A stretch of DNA of 64,000 bases. Origin: Bacillota bacterium. Its GTDB lineage: Bacteria; Bacillota; Clostridia; Lachnospirales; Lachnospiraceae. The notes beneath the pieces are model-generated. The model ran no database searches. It saw only the letters and a list, made by a program, of their open reading frames with translations, and was not told where the DNA came from. Shown here in pieces: positions 44,259-52,680 of this stretch. A program made the position numbers and the translations under genes. Where the stretch lies: assembly GCA_023408815.1 (NCBI GenBank), contig JAEYJO010000078.1:1-64000 (forward strand). The letters are read 5' to 3'. Every line of letters starts with the position of its first letter. The stretch's first letter is position 1.

Positions 44259-45176
44259 ATGGTTATTTTTCAACAAATGCTGCTATTTTTTATTATAATG
44301 CTCCTGGGATATTATGGGGCCCGAAAAGGCATACTGGATGACGGTGCAGGAAAGAGTCTGTCGTGGCTGGTGGTTCATATTGCCAATCCCGCATTGATAT
44401 TGTCAGGCTGTGCAGGAGGACAGATGGCGGTAAAAGAGCTGCTGTTCACAGGTATACTTGCGTCCTTGCTCTTTTTGCTTTTGATAATATCGGCAGAGAT
44501 CGTCATACCGGTGTTTTTCCGCGAAAGGGAAAAGAGAAGCTGCTATAAGGTGATGCTTGTTTTTTCCAACATGGGATTTATGGGATTCCCGTTGATTTCG
44601 GCAGTCTATGGTCAATCCGCCATAATGTATGCCGCTCTTTTCCTCATTCCCTTTAACCTTTTAATTTATACTTATGGAATTTTCCGCATTGGTAAAAAGG
44701 AAGACTTGGAGGGCAGAAAGACCGTGCAATGGAAACCGATGTTAAATAGCGGAGTGATTGCATGTCTGTTAGCGATTGGAATCGAAGTGACCGGTTTTCC
44801 GGTTCCTGAAATGCCAATGAAGCTGATTGAAATGCTGGGCGGAATGACCGCGCCGCTCAGTATGTTGATTATTGGGGCATCCTTTCGGGGACTTTCCATT
44901 AAGGAACTGATCACAGATAAGAAATTATTGTTTTTTTCTTTTTTGAAATTAATAATACTTCCGGTGGCAGGCATGCTGTTTCTTAAGCAATTTGTAGAAA
45001 ATCAAGTTCTGCTTGGCGTCTGCTTCATCGTATTGGCAGCTCCTGCAGGAAGTATGGTGGTTATTCTGAGCAAGCAGTACGGAGGCGACGAGAATACGGC
45101 AGTCAAGGGAGTAGCGTTTACCACACTGCTGTCCGTACTTACTATGCCTTTAGCCGCGAAGCTCGCAGGCTTGTAA
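44259..45176 (+). CDS. AEC-family permease
   Basis: 305 residues with ten hydrophobic helices in the auxin-efflux/malate-permease (PF03547) plan. The segments NPALILSGCAG and SKQYGGDENTAVKGVAFTT are typical of the family. It likely moves an organic acid or amino acid made or used by this cluster. It follows the aminotransferase by ten bases. Confidence 0.83.
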   Translation: MVIFQQMLLFFIIMLLGYYGARKGILDDGAGKSLSWLVVHIANPALILSGCAGGQMAVKELLFTGILASLLFLLLIISAEIVIPVFFREREKRSCYKVMLVFSNMGFMGFPLISAVYGQSAIMYAALFLIPFNLLIYTYGIFRIGKKEDLEGRKTVQWKPMLNSGVIACLLAIGIEVTGFPVPEMPMKLIEMLGGMTAPLSMLIIGASFRGLSIKELITDKKLLFFSFLKLIILPVAGMLFLKQFVENQVLLGVCFIVLAAPAGSMVVILSKQYGGDENTAVKGVAFTTLLSVLTMPLAAKLAGL

Positions 45177-45212
45177 CAGACAGTAGATTCATACAGATAG
45201 GAGGTATCAGAT

Positions 45213-46199
45213 ATGGCGACTTTACAAATGTACATGGATAGAAGTAAGATTGATAACTTATTCACATCCGAAGTATTTGAGGAAGTATGGGGGGAAGGCT
45301 TTGGTGTGAATAATTCTGTGGGTAAAATTAAAAGGATTCTAATGCACTGCCCGGGGGAAGAACTAAAGCAGCTCGCTGAGGGAGACTATGAGGAAGAGGC
45401 CGGCGCCAGGATTTTGAAAAGTAAAGAGGGAAAGATTCGAAATTATTTTAAGTCTCATGAGCTTCCGGATATCGGACTGATGCGGGAGCAGCATAACCGG
45501 ATGGCGGATATACTGAGGGCGAACGGAACGGAAGTGCTTTATTTAGAGGACCCGGCAAACTATTGGACCAATCTGACCTTTACCAGAGATGTGGCGCTGA
45601 TGCTGCCAAAGGGAGCTGTGCTGACAAGGTTTGCCATGTATTTTCATCAGGGGGACACATGGCTTACGCAGAAGCTGTTGGCGGAGCAGAATATTCCTAT
45701 TTTAGGCGCGATACAAGGACATGGAACAGTAGAGGGCGGTTCCTTTTCCATGCTGGATTCAAAGACGGCCGTTATTGGGAGGTCCGTCCGTGTGAACGAT
45801 GCAGGAATCGAACAACTCCGGACCTTGCTTTCCTATCAGGATATCGAGCTGATTGTAGTGGATATGCCCGCTTATTATATTCATCTGGATGAAGCCTTTG
45901 TGCCCGTTGATAAGGATAAAGTGCTGGTAAGCACCTTTATTCTTCCCCATTGGTTCTTAAAGCTGTTACAAGAGAAGGGGTATCGCCTGATTGAGACGGA
46001 TAGAGAAGATCCCATGCTGACCAATAACTGTATCGCCATGGAGCCGGGAAAGGTATTATTTTCTGCAAAGGGTGTGAATACGAGAAAGAATCTCGAGGAA
46101 GCAGGCGTTGAGGTGGTTGTGGCGGATATCTCGGAGATTAACAAGCTGGGAGGAGGAATTCACTGTTCCACGCTGCCGTTATTAAGGGAATCGATATGA
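45213..46199 (+). CDS. amidinotransferase/DDAH-family guanidino hydrolase
   Basis: 328 residues. The family core is clear: WTNLTFTRDVAL, GHGTVEGGSF and the C-terminal GGGIHCST, in which Cys318 is the nucleophile. This group contains arginine deiminase, dimethylarginine hydrolase and amidinotransferases. It would convert an arginine-like substrate to citrulline or a related ureido acid, consistent with the RocB neighbour. AGGAGGT lies upstream. True substrate unknown. Confidence 0.87.
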   Translation: MATLQMYMDRSKIDNLFTSEVFEEVWGEGFGVNNSVGKIKRILMHCPGEELKQLAEGDYEEEAGARILKSKEGKIRNYFKSHELPDIGLMREQHNRMADILRANGTEVLYLEDPANYWTNLTFTRDVALMLPKGAVLTRFAMYFHQGDTWLTQKLLAEQNIPILGAIQGHGTVEGGSFSMLDSKTAVIGRSVRVNDAGIEQLRTLLSYQDIELIVVDMPAYYIHLDEAFVPVDKDKVLVSTFILPHWFLKLLQEKGYRLIETDREDPMLTNNCIAMEPGKVLFSAKGVNTRKNLEEAGVEVVVADISEINKLGGGIHCSTLPLLRESI

Positions 46200-46231
46200 G
46201 CGGGGACAATTTCGCCAAAGGAGGAAGCAGT

Positions 46232-46858
46232 ATGAGTAAATATGTAATTACCATAACCAGACAATTCGGAAGTATGGGGCGTCCCATTGCCCAAAAGCTG
46301 GCACAGAGGCTTGGCATCAACTATTATGACCGCGACATTGTGGATATGACAGCTAAGGAGATGAATGTGCCGGTATCCGTCATAGGGGAGCTGGAAGAAG
46401 CGGTGCAAGGCAAGTTCTTCCGCATGAAATATCCTTTGGGCATGGGAACCAGCGATATGCAGAACGATATTTTCGATACGCAGCGTAAGCTTATTCAAGG
46501 TATTGCAGATAAGGAATCCTGTATTATCGTAGGAAGATGTTCCGACTATATTTTGCACGAATACCCGAACAGTCTTCATGTTTTTATTTATGCTCCTGAT
46601 GAGACGAGGTATGAGACATGTATAGAAAAGTTTTGTATGCAGCCCGACGAAGCCAGGAGAATGATGCTGGAGGTGGACAAGGCAAGAGAGCGTTATCATA
46701 AAACATATGCAGGATATTTGCCCCAGGATTACCGTTATAAAGATTTAATGATTGACAGCAGCCTGTTGGGAGTGGATGGAACGGTAACGTATCTGGAGCA
46801 GTTGGTGAATCTGTATGTAACGAAAGACAATGAGAAAAAAAATAAAGTGGAAAAATAG
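46232..46858 (+). CDS. cytidylate-kinase-like protein
   Basis: 208 residues from ATG 46232 (AAAGGAGG upstream). Begins MSKYVITITRQFGSMGRPIA, the Cytidylate_kin2 (PF13189) opening, with a short P-loop (RQFGSMGRPI) and CIIVGRCSDYIL later. These proteins are often placed beside amino acid or transport genes, and their real substrate is not known. It ends the catabolic run. Confidence 0.83.
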   Translation: MSKYVITITRQFGSMGRPIAQKLAQRLGINYYDRDIVDMTAKEMNVPVSVIGELEEAVQGKFFRMKYPLGMGTSDMQNDIFDTQRKLIQGIADKESCIIVGRCSDYILHEYPNSLHVFIYAPDETRYETCIEKFCMQPDEARRMMLEVDKARERYHKTYAGYLPQDYRYKDLMIDSSLLGVDGTVTYLEQLVNLYVTKDNEKKNKVEK

Positions 46859-46860
46859 TA

Positions 46861-46889
46861 TTGACAAGTATATATGCACATGATAAAGT
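46861..46889 (+). promoter_or_regulatory. promoter downstream of cytidylate-kinase-like gene
   Basis: TTGACA (46861-46866), a 17-base spacer and TAAAGT (46884-46889), immediately after a stop codon. Confidence 0.6.
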
Positions 46890-46895
46890 ATAAGA

Positions 46896-46989
46896 AATTA
46901 AAAAATGTATACAGTATACGGGGCGAATTATTCCACATATGGAAGAAAACGAAGGCGTTTGATTTGAAATAGAATCAGGCGCCTTTTTT
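46896..46989 (+). ncRNA. candidate small RNA or attenuated leader
   Basis: The promoter at 46861 would give a transcript of about 95 nt that ends at a strong terminator. It holds a GTATAC-A-GTATAC palindrome (46907-46919) and a TTCCA-CATA-TGGAA hairpin before the terminator stem. It may be an independent RNA or the attenuator of the amino acid ABC operon 260 bases on. Confidence 0.45.
46952..46989 (+). terminator. intrinsic terminator
   Basis: AAGGCG pairs with CGCCTT, with TTGATT/AATCA inside, followed by six T. Confidence 0.75.
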
Positions 46990-47022
46990 ATTGTATAGGA
47001 CGTACGTCCTATACAATAAAAA
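46985..47022. repeat. 38-bp perfect palindrome
   Basis: TTTTT + ATTGTATAGGAC and its mirror GTCCTATACAAT + AAAAA, centred on GTACGTAC-type bases at 47003/47004. It overlaps the T run of the preceding terminator. Perfect dyads of this length are rare by chance. Confidence 0.85.
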
Positions 47023-47041
47023 CCCTCCGGGAGGATCGCAC

Positions 47042-47082
47042 TGCGGCGGCAAGGTTGGATGTCGCGGAAGCTACCCGCCGCA
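47042..47082. repeat. GC-rich hairpin
   Basis: TGCGGCGG (47042-47049) pairs perfectly with CCGCCGCA (47075-47082). Confidence 0.6.
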
Positions 47083-47088
47083 GGCGGA

Positions 47089-47113
47089 GAATCCTGCAAG
47101 CAGGATTCTTTTT
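47089..47113 (+). terminator. terminator-like hairpin
   Basis: GAATCCTGC-AA-GCAGGATTC, perfect 9-bp stem followed by TTTTTAT. Confidence 0.65.
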
Positions 47114-47137
47114 ATAAGTAAGAACGTGATTCAGGAG

Positions 47138-47179
47138 ATGATTTCTGCTTCGCAAAGCGAATTTAAATGCGGAAATCAT
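47138..47179. repeat. long hairpin upstream of amino acid ABC operon
   Basis: ATGATTTC-GC pairs with GC-GAAATCAT, and TTCGC-AAA-GCGAA forms an inner stem. Confidence 0.55.
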
Positions 47180-47180
47180 G

Positions 47181-47209
47181 GGTTGCCGTGAACGGAGTGA
47201 ACAGTAACA
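47181..47209 (-). repeat. small dispersed palindrome, copy B
   Basis: Inverted near-copy of 8555-8583: GTGAACGGAGTGAACAGTAA is identical and the outer arm has a few changes. Confidence 0.65.
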
Positions 47210-47244
47210 GTTTTTGACTCATTATTCGGAAAGGAAGGGCAATT

Positions 47245-47982
47245 ATGGAGAATACGAAAATTTTATCCATTAGAAACGTATCCAAAAATTATAATTCTCT
47301 TCAAGTGCTTAAGAAAATTAATCTGGATATTAAACGAGGGGAAGTGGTCGCCATTATCGGACCCTCCGGCTCAGGCAAGAGTACGCTGCTTCGTTGTATG
47401 AACGCACTGGAAACGGTGAATGGAGGAGAAATTTGGTTCAAGGACCAATGCTTTACGGAAAAGTTTAAGGGCTATGACCGTTTAAGGCAGGATATCGGCA
47501 TGGTATTTCAGCACTTCAATTTATTTCCGCATATGACGGTACTGAGGAACATTATGATTTCTCCGCTTAAGGTGAAGAAGAGACCAAAAGAGGAAATGAC
47601 GGCAAAGGCTTTGGAATTATTGCGGACTGTAGGGCTGGAGGATAAAAGGGAAGTCTACCCGGAGATGCTTTCGGGCGGGCAGAAACAAAGAATTGCTATC
47701 GCGAGGGCACTGGCAATGGAACCGGAAATTTTATTATTCGATGAGCCTACCTCGGCGCTGGATCCCGAGATGGTTGGAGAAGTGCTGAACACTATGAAAA
47801 ATTTGGCGGAGTCAGGAATGACTATGGTCGTAGTAACGCATGAAATGGGTTTCGCCAGAGAAGTAGCGGACAGAGTGGTTTTTATGGATGAGGGAATCAT
47901 CATGGAGGAAGGAACGCCTAAACAGGTATTCGAAGATACGCAGAATGAACGGGTCAAAGCGTTCTTAGAAAAAATGTTATAG
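47245..47982 (+). CDS. polar amino acid ABC importer ATPase (GlnQ type)
   Basis: 245 residues. Walker A GPSGSGKST, signature LSGGQKQR, Walker B ILLFDEPTSALDPE and H-loop VTHEM, with FQHFNLFPHMT as in GlnQ/HisP. AAAGGAAGGG lies upstream. With the next permease and the lipoprotein at 49771 it makes a complete importer. The gene order with catabolic genes upstream suggests it takes up their amino acid substrate. Confidence 0.9.
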   Translation: MENTKILSIRNVSKNYNSLQVLKKINLDIKRGEVVAIIGPSGSGKSTLLRCMNALETVNGGEIWFKDQCFTEKFKGYDRLRQDIGMVFQHFNLFPHMTVLRNIMISPLKVKKRPKEEMTAKALELLRTVGLEDKREVYPEMLSGGQKQRIAIARALAMEPEILLFDEPTSALDPEMVGEVLNTMKNLAESGMTMVVVTHEMGFAREVADRVVFMDEGIIMEEGTPKQVFEDTQNERVKAFLEKML

Positions 47983-47997
47983 AAAGAGGGAAAGAAA

Positions 47998-48690
47998 ATG
48001 GCAGGAGTATTACAGGTTATATACAAATACCAGATTCTTATTTGGAATGGCACTAAGATAACATTGTTGATATCTGTATTGACAGTGATTTTAGGATTGA
48101 TATTCGGTACCTTAATGGCATTTATGAAGCTGAGCAGAAGCAGGATTCTAAGAATAATCGCAGGAATCTATGTGGAATTCATCAGGGGTACGCCGGTACT
48201 GGTACAGATTTTCATTGTATTTTACGGACTTCCGCTCATGGGAATCAATATTCCCTCAATTATGCTGGGTGGAATGGATATTTCCAGACTGCTGTCAGGC
48301 ATCATTGCCCTAAGCGTGAATTCTACGGCATATATTTGCGAAATCGTCAGAAGCGGTATTCAGTCCATTGACATAGGGCAGACAGAAGGCGGCAAGGCAC
48401 TCGGAATGAACGGTTTCAGAACGATGTGGTATGTGATTCTCCCGCAGGCCGTCAAAAATATTCTTCCGGCGATGGGCAATGAATTTGTTACGGTAATTAA
48501 GACCTCTTCACAGGTATCGGTCATCGGAATTGCAGAACTTATGTATGCGGCAGATACCATACGGGGGATTAGCTTCCGTCCGATGGAGCCCTTAGTCATC
48601 GTAGCAATGATCTATTTCATTATTACCTTCACACTGTCCTGTATGATTAAGCAGGTGGAGAAAAGGCTGAGGAAGAGCAGCCGAAGATAA
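47998..48690 (+). CDS. polar amino acid ABC importer permease (HisMQ/GlnP type)
   Basis: 230 residues with five hydrophobic helices. FIRGTPVLVQIFIVFYGLPL near residue 60 and the EAA loop GQTEGGKALGMNGFRTMWYV are typical of the family. AGAGGG lies upstream of the ATG. It is the only permease, so it should act as a homodimer. Confidence 0.9.
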   Translation: MAGVLQVIYKYQILIWNGTKITLLISVLTVILGLIFGTLMAFMKLSRSRILRIIAGIYVEFIRGTPVLVQIFIVFYGLPLMGINIPSIMLGGMDISRLLSGIIALSVNSTAYICEIVRSGIQSIDIGQTEGGKALGMNGFRTMWYVILPQAVKNILPAMGNEFVTVIKTSSQVSVIGIAELMYAADTIRGISFRPMEPLVIVAMIYFIITFTLSCMIKQVEKRLRKSSRR

Positions 48691-48703
48691 AGGAGGAGAG
48701 GAT

Positions 48704-49702
48704 ATGAAGGTTGTTATTACCGATTATCCGGATGTTTTAGGAAGAAATCTGGATTATGAAAAGGAAATCCTGGAAAGCGGCATTGAAAAATGCCGGACCA
48801 TCATATATCCCTATCGCGGCGATAGGGAGGAGTTCAAAAATGTAATTGCGGATGCGGATGCCGTGCTGACTGCTTTTGTGAATATGGATCAGGAAATCCT
48901 GGACTGTGCGGAAAAATTGAAATGTGTCTGCTTCAATGCGACCGGTTATGATTTCATTGATTATGAGACGGCGTGCAGAAGAAATATAGGGATTGTTCCT
49001 ATCGGTGAATATTGTACAGGCGAGGTAGCGGACCATACGATGGCATTGATTCTTACTCTTTTAAGAGGCGTAAAGCATTATACGAAAGACGTTGAGGAGA
49101 GGAAAACATGGCAGTATTATTCGGGGCAAAAGCTTAGGCGTCTTAGCGGAATGCAGATGGGCATCTTCGGATTGGGGAAGATAGGAAGAGCGGTAGCCGG
49201 GCGTGCGCAGGCCTTTGGTATAAGGGTCGTCGCCTATGATCCTTATTTGCCGGAGGAGACGGCAAAGCAGGCGGGTATCGGGTTGGTGGATATCGATTAT
49301 ATTCTGGAGAATTGCCATATTATTTCCAACCATATGAATCAGACAACGGAAAACCATTATTTTTTTAACAAAGAGCGCTTTGAACGGATGAAGCAAAAGC
49401 CGGTATTCATCAATGTGGGACGCGGCGGTGCCGTAGATGAAAAGGCTTTGGCGTGGGCGCTGGAACAAGAGCTTTTGTTTGGAGCCGGATTAGATGTTCT
49501 CGAGGAGGAAAAACCGGATTTGGATCATAATGCGCTGATTGGACGGGAGAACGTGATTATTACGCCCCATGCCGCTTTCTATACCGAAGAATCATTGAAG
49601 GATCTGCAGAGAATTTCTTGTGAAAATGTCGTCCATTATTTGCGGGGGGAATACGAACAGGTAAATAGAATTGTAAATAAAAGCCGTATTCAAATTGGGT
49701 AA
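48704..49702 (+). CDS. D-2-hydroxyacid dehydrogenase
   Basis: 332 residues. Nucleotide motif GIFGLGKIGRAVAG, catalytic Arg in INVGRGGAVD, Glu in LDVLEEEKPDL and His in ITPHAAFYT. It interconverts a 2-keto acid and the D-2-hydroxy acid with NADH. Its place inside an amino acid importer operon suggests it reduces the keto acid made from the imported amino acid. AAAGGAGGAG precedes the ATG. Confidence 0.88.
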   Translation: MKVVITDYPDVLGRNLDYEKEILESGIEKCRTIIYPYRGDREEFKNVIADADAVLTAFVNMDQEILDCAEKLKCVCFNATGYDFIDYETACRRNIGIVPIGEYCTGEVADHTMALILTLLRGVKHYTKDVEERKTWQYYSGQKLRRLSGMQMGIFGLGKIGRAVAGRAQAFGIRVVAYDPYLPEETAKQAGIGLVDIDYILENCHIISNHMNQTTENHYFFNKERFERMKQKPVFINVGRGGAVDEKALAWALEQELLFGAGLDVLEEEKPDLDHNALIGRENVIITPHAAFYTEESLKDLQRISCENVVHYLRGEYEQVNRIVNKSRIQIG

Positions 49703-49770
49703 CTGAAAGGACTGCCCGGAAAGGGTGGAAATTTTAAGATAAGTTTCATCATAATAAGGAGGAGAAGTTT

Positions 49771-50712
49771 ATGAAGAAAAGAAAATTGACAGCATTGATT
49801 ATGTCCGCTATTGTGGGAGCCATGCTTTTCACAGGCTGCGGCAGTTCTCAAAGTGAGGCGACGGACGAGGCGAGCACTCAGCCTGCGGCAGAAAGCAGCG
49901 AGGAGGCTTCCGTCGAAGAAGCGGCAGAGACAGACGAAACGGTTACGGAAGCAGCGGATACAGAGGAAACGGCACAGGCGGACGGACCGGTGCTCGCATC
50001 CATTAAGGAAGCCGGAAAGTTAGTTGTGGGAACAGCTTCTGGTTATCCCCCATATGAATTTATTGACATTACATCTCCCGATCAGGCAGTAGTTGGAATC
50101 GATATGGAGCTTGCTAAAAAAATTGCGGAAGAGCTAGGAGTAGAACTGGAGATCCAGGATATGACCTTTACTTCTTTAATATCGTCTATCCCCACGCATA
50201 AGGTCGATATGGCAATTGCCGGTATCTCTATTACAGAAGAGAGAAAAGAGACCATGGATTTCTCGGAGCCTTATCTGGAGGCCGCTCAGAAGATTTTGAT
50301 TTTGAAGGAAAACGCAGAGAAGTATAATACATTGGAATCGTTCTCCGGAGAAGCGGTAGCAGCGGAAAAATCGACGACTCAGGAAGCGGTTGCACAGGAA
50401 TTAATGGCGGATTCACCGTTGGTTTCCTTAGAAAAAGTACCTGACTGCCTTATGGAATTGCAGAATGGCAAGGTTGCCGGTGTAGTGGTGGAAGGCATAG
50501 TTGGAGAACAGTATGTATTCGCATATGACAATATTGTGTTCAGCGATGCGGACATGGAGAGGAGCAAGACCTCCGCGGTCGCATTGGACAAGGGGAATGA
50601 AGACTTGATTGCTATCATCAATAAGGTAATTGCAGAAAACGTTGAAAACGGCAACTTCGATAAGTGGGTGGAGGAGTACAGCGAGAAGGCTGCAGCCAAT
50701 GCTAAGGAGTAA
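49771..50712 (+). CDS. amino acid ABC importer substrate-binding lipoprotein (SBP_bac_3)
   Basis: 313 residues. Lipobox FTGC with the lipidated Cys at about residue 23, then a long acidic Glu/Thr/Ala linker to residue 72 and a type-3 binding domain (LVVGTASGYPPYEF, then VGIDMELAKKIAEELG and DMAIAGISITEERK). The linker is longer than usual and spans the thick wall. AAGGAGGAG precedes the ATG. A terminator follows at 50755. Confidence 0.9.
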   Translation: MKKRKLTALIMSAIVGAMLFTGCGSSQSEATDEASTQPAAESSEEASVEEAAETDETVTEAADTEETAQADGPVLASIKEAGKLVVGTASGYPPYEFIDITSPDQAVVGIDMELAKKIAEELGVELEIQDMTFTSLISSIPTHKVDMAIAGISITEERKETMDFSEPYLEAAQKILILKENAEKYNTLESFSGEAVAAEKSTTQEAVAQELMADSPLVSLEKVPDCLMELQNGKVAGVVVEGIVGEQYVFAYDNIVFSDADMERSKTSAVALDKGNEDLIAIINKVIAENVENGNFDKWVEEYSEKAAANAKE

Positions 50713-50754
50713 CATCTAAATTATTATAAAACTTTGTGTCAGGAATTAAGAAAG

Positions 50755-50795
50755 GGACCGCCGCACGAGCGATAGAATAGTGCGGCGGTCCTTTT
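50755..50795 (+). terminator. strong intrinsic terminator
   Basis: GGACCGCCGCAC pairs perfectly with GTGCGGCGGTCC, followed by TTTT. It ends the amino acid importer operon; A-rich sequence on the other side may serve the DUF368 gene. Confidence 0.85.
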
Positions 50796-50830
50796 CCCGG
50801 CTGATAATTTATTCCCGCGAGGGTATTTGA

Positions 50831-51652
50831 TTAATCCTCCGGCTTATATCTCTTTTCCAGCATGCTCATCCAGTAGCCCAGTGCGGCTCCGGCAGCACAC
50901 ATAATGACACATATTATCGTACCGGCACTGAGATAGTTGAAGTCCCTCGGTATGATCATCACAGTAGAGGCAAAGACTATGCCCAGGATAAAATGAAACA
51001 GACCGGCATAAGCCTTGGAGAATATATAATCCATCAACTTCGCAAAAAGAAGTACACAGGCGAGTCCGCCGATTGCCAGAGGAATGAGAACGCCCATGTC
51101 TATAGTCTTAATGCCGTCAGCCATGGCCTTGTACATTCCCATGTAAACCAAGAAATTAGACGGGCTGAGTCCCGGAACGATAACACCGAGTCCGATCAGC
51201 GCACCTGCTAACATCCATGTGCCGAAGTTCTGAGGAACACCGGTACTGAACAGCTCTTCACCGTAAAACAAGAATACCAGGCCAATAATAAATGTAATAA
51301 CGAGAATAACGATATGTTTGCTGCTTCGTCCCTTCTTACCGGACTGTTCCCACAGGGCAGGTACCGTACCTACAATACAGCCGACAAAGAACCAAAGTAT
51401 ATATGATTCAAACGTTCCAAGTAAAAAGCTAACGGCAAATGATAATACAAATACGCCAGCCAAGCCGCCGAGTCCTACTGGGATAAAGAATAGCACGTTA
51501 TTCTTAAAATCCTTTGTAATGTGTGCCAGAAAGGAAATAATCCGTTCATAAATTCCAAACACTGCCGCAAGCGCACCGCCGCTGACACCGGGAAGAATAA
51601 AACCGGAACCGATAAATATTCCCTTCACAAAACGCAAAAACCAATTTTCCAT
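50831..51652 (-). CDS. DUF368 membrane protein
   Basis: 273 residues with about eight helices. The signature GIFIGSGFILPGVSGGALA near the N-terminus and LIGLGVIVPGLSPSNFLVYM later are the two pseudo-repeats of DUF368. Recent work on this family in other bacteria implicates undecaprenyl phosphate translocation; that role is taken from the family, not shown here. AAGGAG precedes the ATG. Confidence 0.88.
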   Translation of the reverse strand: MENWFLRFVKGIFIGSGFILPGVSGGALAAVFGIYERIISFLAHITKDFKNNVLFFIPVGLGGLAGVFVLSFAVSFLLGTFESYILWFFVGCIVGTVPALWEQSGKKGRSSKHIVILVITFIIGLVFLFYGEELFSTGVPQNFGTWMLAGALIGLGVIVPGLSPSNFLVYMGMYKAMADGIKTIDMGVLIPLAIGGLACVLLFAKLMDYIFSKAYAGLFHFILGIVFASTVMIIPRDFNYLSAGTIICVIMCAAGAALGYWMSMLEKRYKPED

Positions 51653-51930
51653 AACTTACTCCTTATTTCATACTTATTTTTGTCAATAAAAAAACTACGA
51701 CCCTTGTATTATAACTTAATTATCCCATAATATAAACCGTAAAATTCTTAATTTTCAAAATGTTCCCTTTTTGAAATACCCTATATATGTGACGCAGTCA
51801 CAGAAAATCCAAGCCAGACATGATACATTTCGCCTATACCAGCAAAAACATTTTCATCATATGAATCATATGACGACAAGAATAATTACTGGGAAACTAT
51901 ACAAAAAAACAAAAGAAAGGGATGATAAAA

Positions 51931-52245
51931 ATGGAACTTTTTGATTTGCTACACATAACAGGCACCATCAATGAAGGAGTAGAGCGCTTCAAAAAAACGG
52001 AGGGTGCGGTACTGCTGGATGTAAGAACGCCTGAGGAATATGCAGGAGGAAATATTCCCCGGAGCAAAAATATTCCGTTTAATAAAATCGAATCCATAAG
52101 GCTGGATAAAAAAATCTCCTTATTCGTATACTGCCAAAGCGGAGCGCGAAGCACACAGGTCTGCGCGTGGCTTAAGTAGCAGGGCTATCAGGCAGAAAAT
52201 ATCGGCGGAATCTCCGGTTATAAAGGAACGCTGAACAGGAAATGA
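51931..52245 (+). pseudogene. rhodanese-domain protein with in-frame amber codon
   Basis: The rhodanese core is intact: VLLDVRTPEEYAGGNIP and the catalytic loop VYCQSGARSTQ with the active Cys. After CAWLK an amber codon (52177-52179) interrupts the frame. The next codons continue as QGYQAENIGGISGYKG, the normal end of the family, with TGA at 52243-52245. So a single base change has removed the last 22 residues, or the codon is a sequencing error. AAAGGG lies 10 bases upstream of ATG 51931. It would otherwise carry sulfane sulfur. Confidence 0.85.
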
Positions 52246-52404
52246 GAGAATTAAGGACATTGCTGAGAAACGGCGCACCGAAAGATTTGTTACGGTTAAC
52301 ACTTGCTGTAGGCTGCGTAAGAATGTGATCCGATAGACGATTTTCATAAAAATACTGGTAAAAATATTTTATCTATAGTATTATGGTACTCGTGAACAAA
52401 ACTT
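52246..52404. other. gap between rhodanese and riboswitch
   Basis: No gene seen. A T/A-rich stretch around 52350-52385 (ending TATTAT) probably holds the promoter of the cobalamin operon, without a clear -35 box. Confidence 0.5.
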
Positions 52405-52580
52405 CATCCATTTAAGGTGTCGAAAGAGCGGAGGCTCATTTCGATGAAAAGGGAAACAGGTGTAAATCCTGTACGAACTCGTCACTGTGATAAGGGAGTT
52501 GCGGCAAAAAGCCACTGATAATAATCGGGAAGGCTGCCGTATACGATGATCTTTTAGCCAGGAGACCTGCCTTGAATGAA
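52405..52580 (+). promoter_or_regulatory. cobalamin (AdoCbl-type) riboswitch
   Basis: The conserved elements occur in order: an AAGGTGTCG start, GGGAAACAGGTG, AATCCTGTACGAAC, GCCACTG and the B12 box AGCCAGGAGACCTGCC. It precedes an anaerobic cobalamin biosynthesis operon, as expected for feedback repression by the product. Confidence 0.95.
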
Positions 52581-52646
52581 GTATAGTACAGCCACGAGTA
52601 ATTGGTCTGGAATAGTTAAGGGATAGGTCTTACTATGTCTTTTCTG

Positions 52647-52680
52647 CCTCCGTACCTATTTGTGGTAAGGAGGTTTTTTT
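52647..52680 (+). terminator. riboswitch expression platform: terminator sequestering the ribosome site
   Basis: CCTCCGTACC (52647-52656) pairs with GGTAAGGAGG (52664-52673), followed by seven T. The AAGGAGG in the 3' arm is also the ribosome-binding site of cbiP, which starts at 52681. The same stem could thus stop transcription and block translation. Confidence 0.85.

Larger units (their letters stand above)
46859..47244. other. 386-base non-coding gap packed with hairpins
   Basis: No protein gene is credible. It contains a promoter, a terminator, a 38-bp palindrome, a C/G-rich hairpin, a second terminator-like hairpin, a long hairpin at 47138-47179 and a dispersed palindrome, listed individually. 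Confidence 0.8.
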
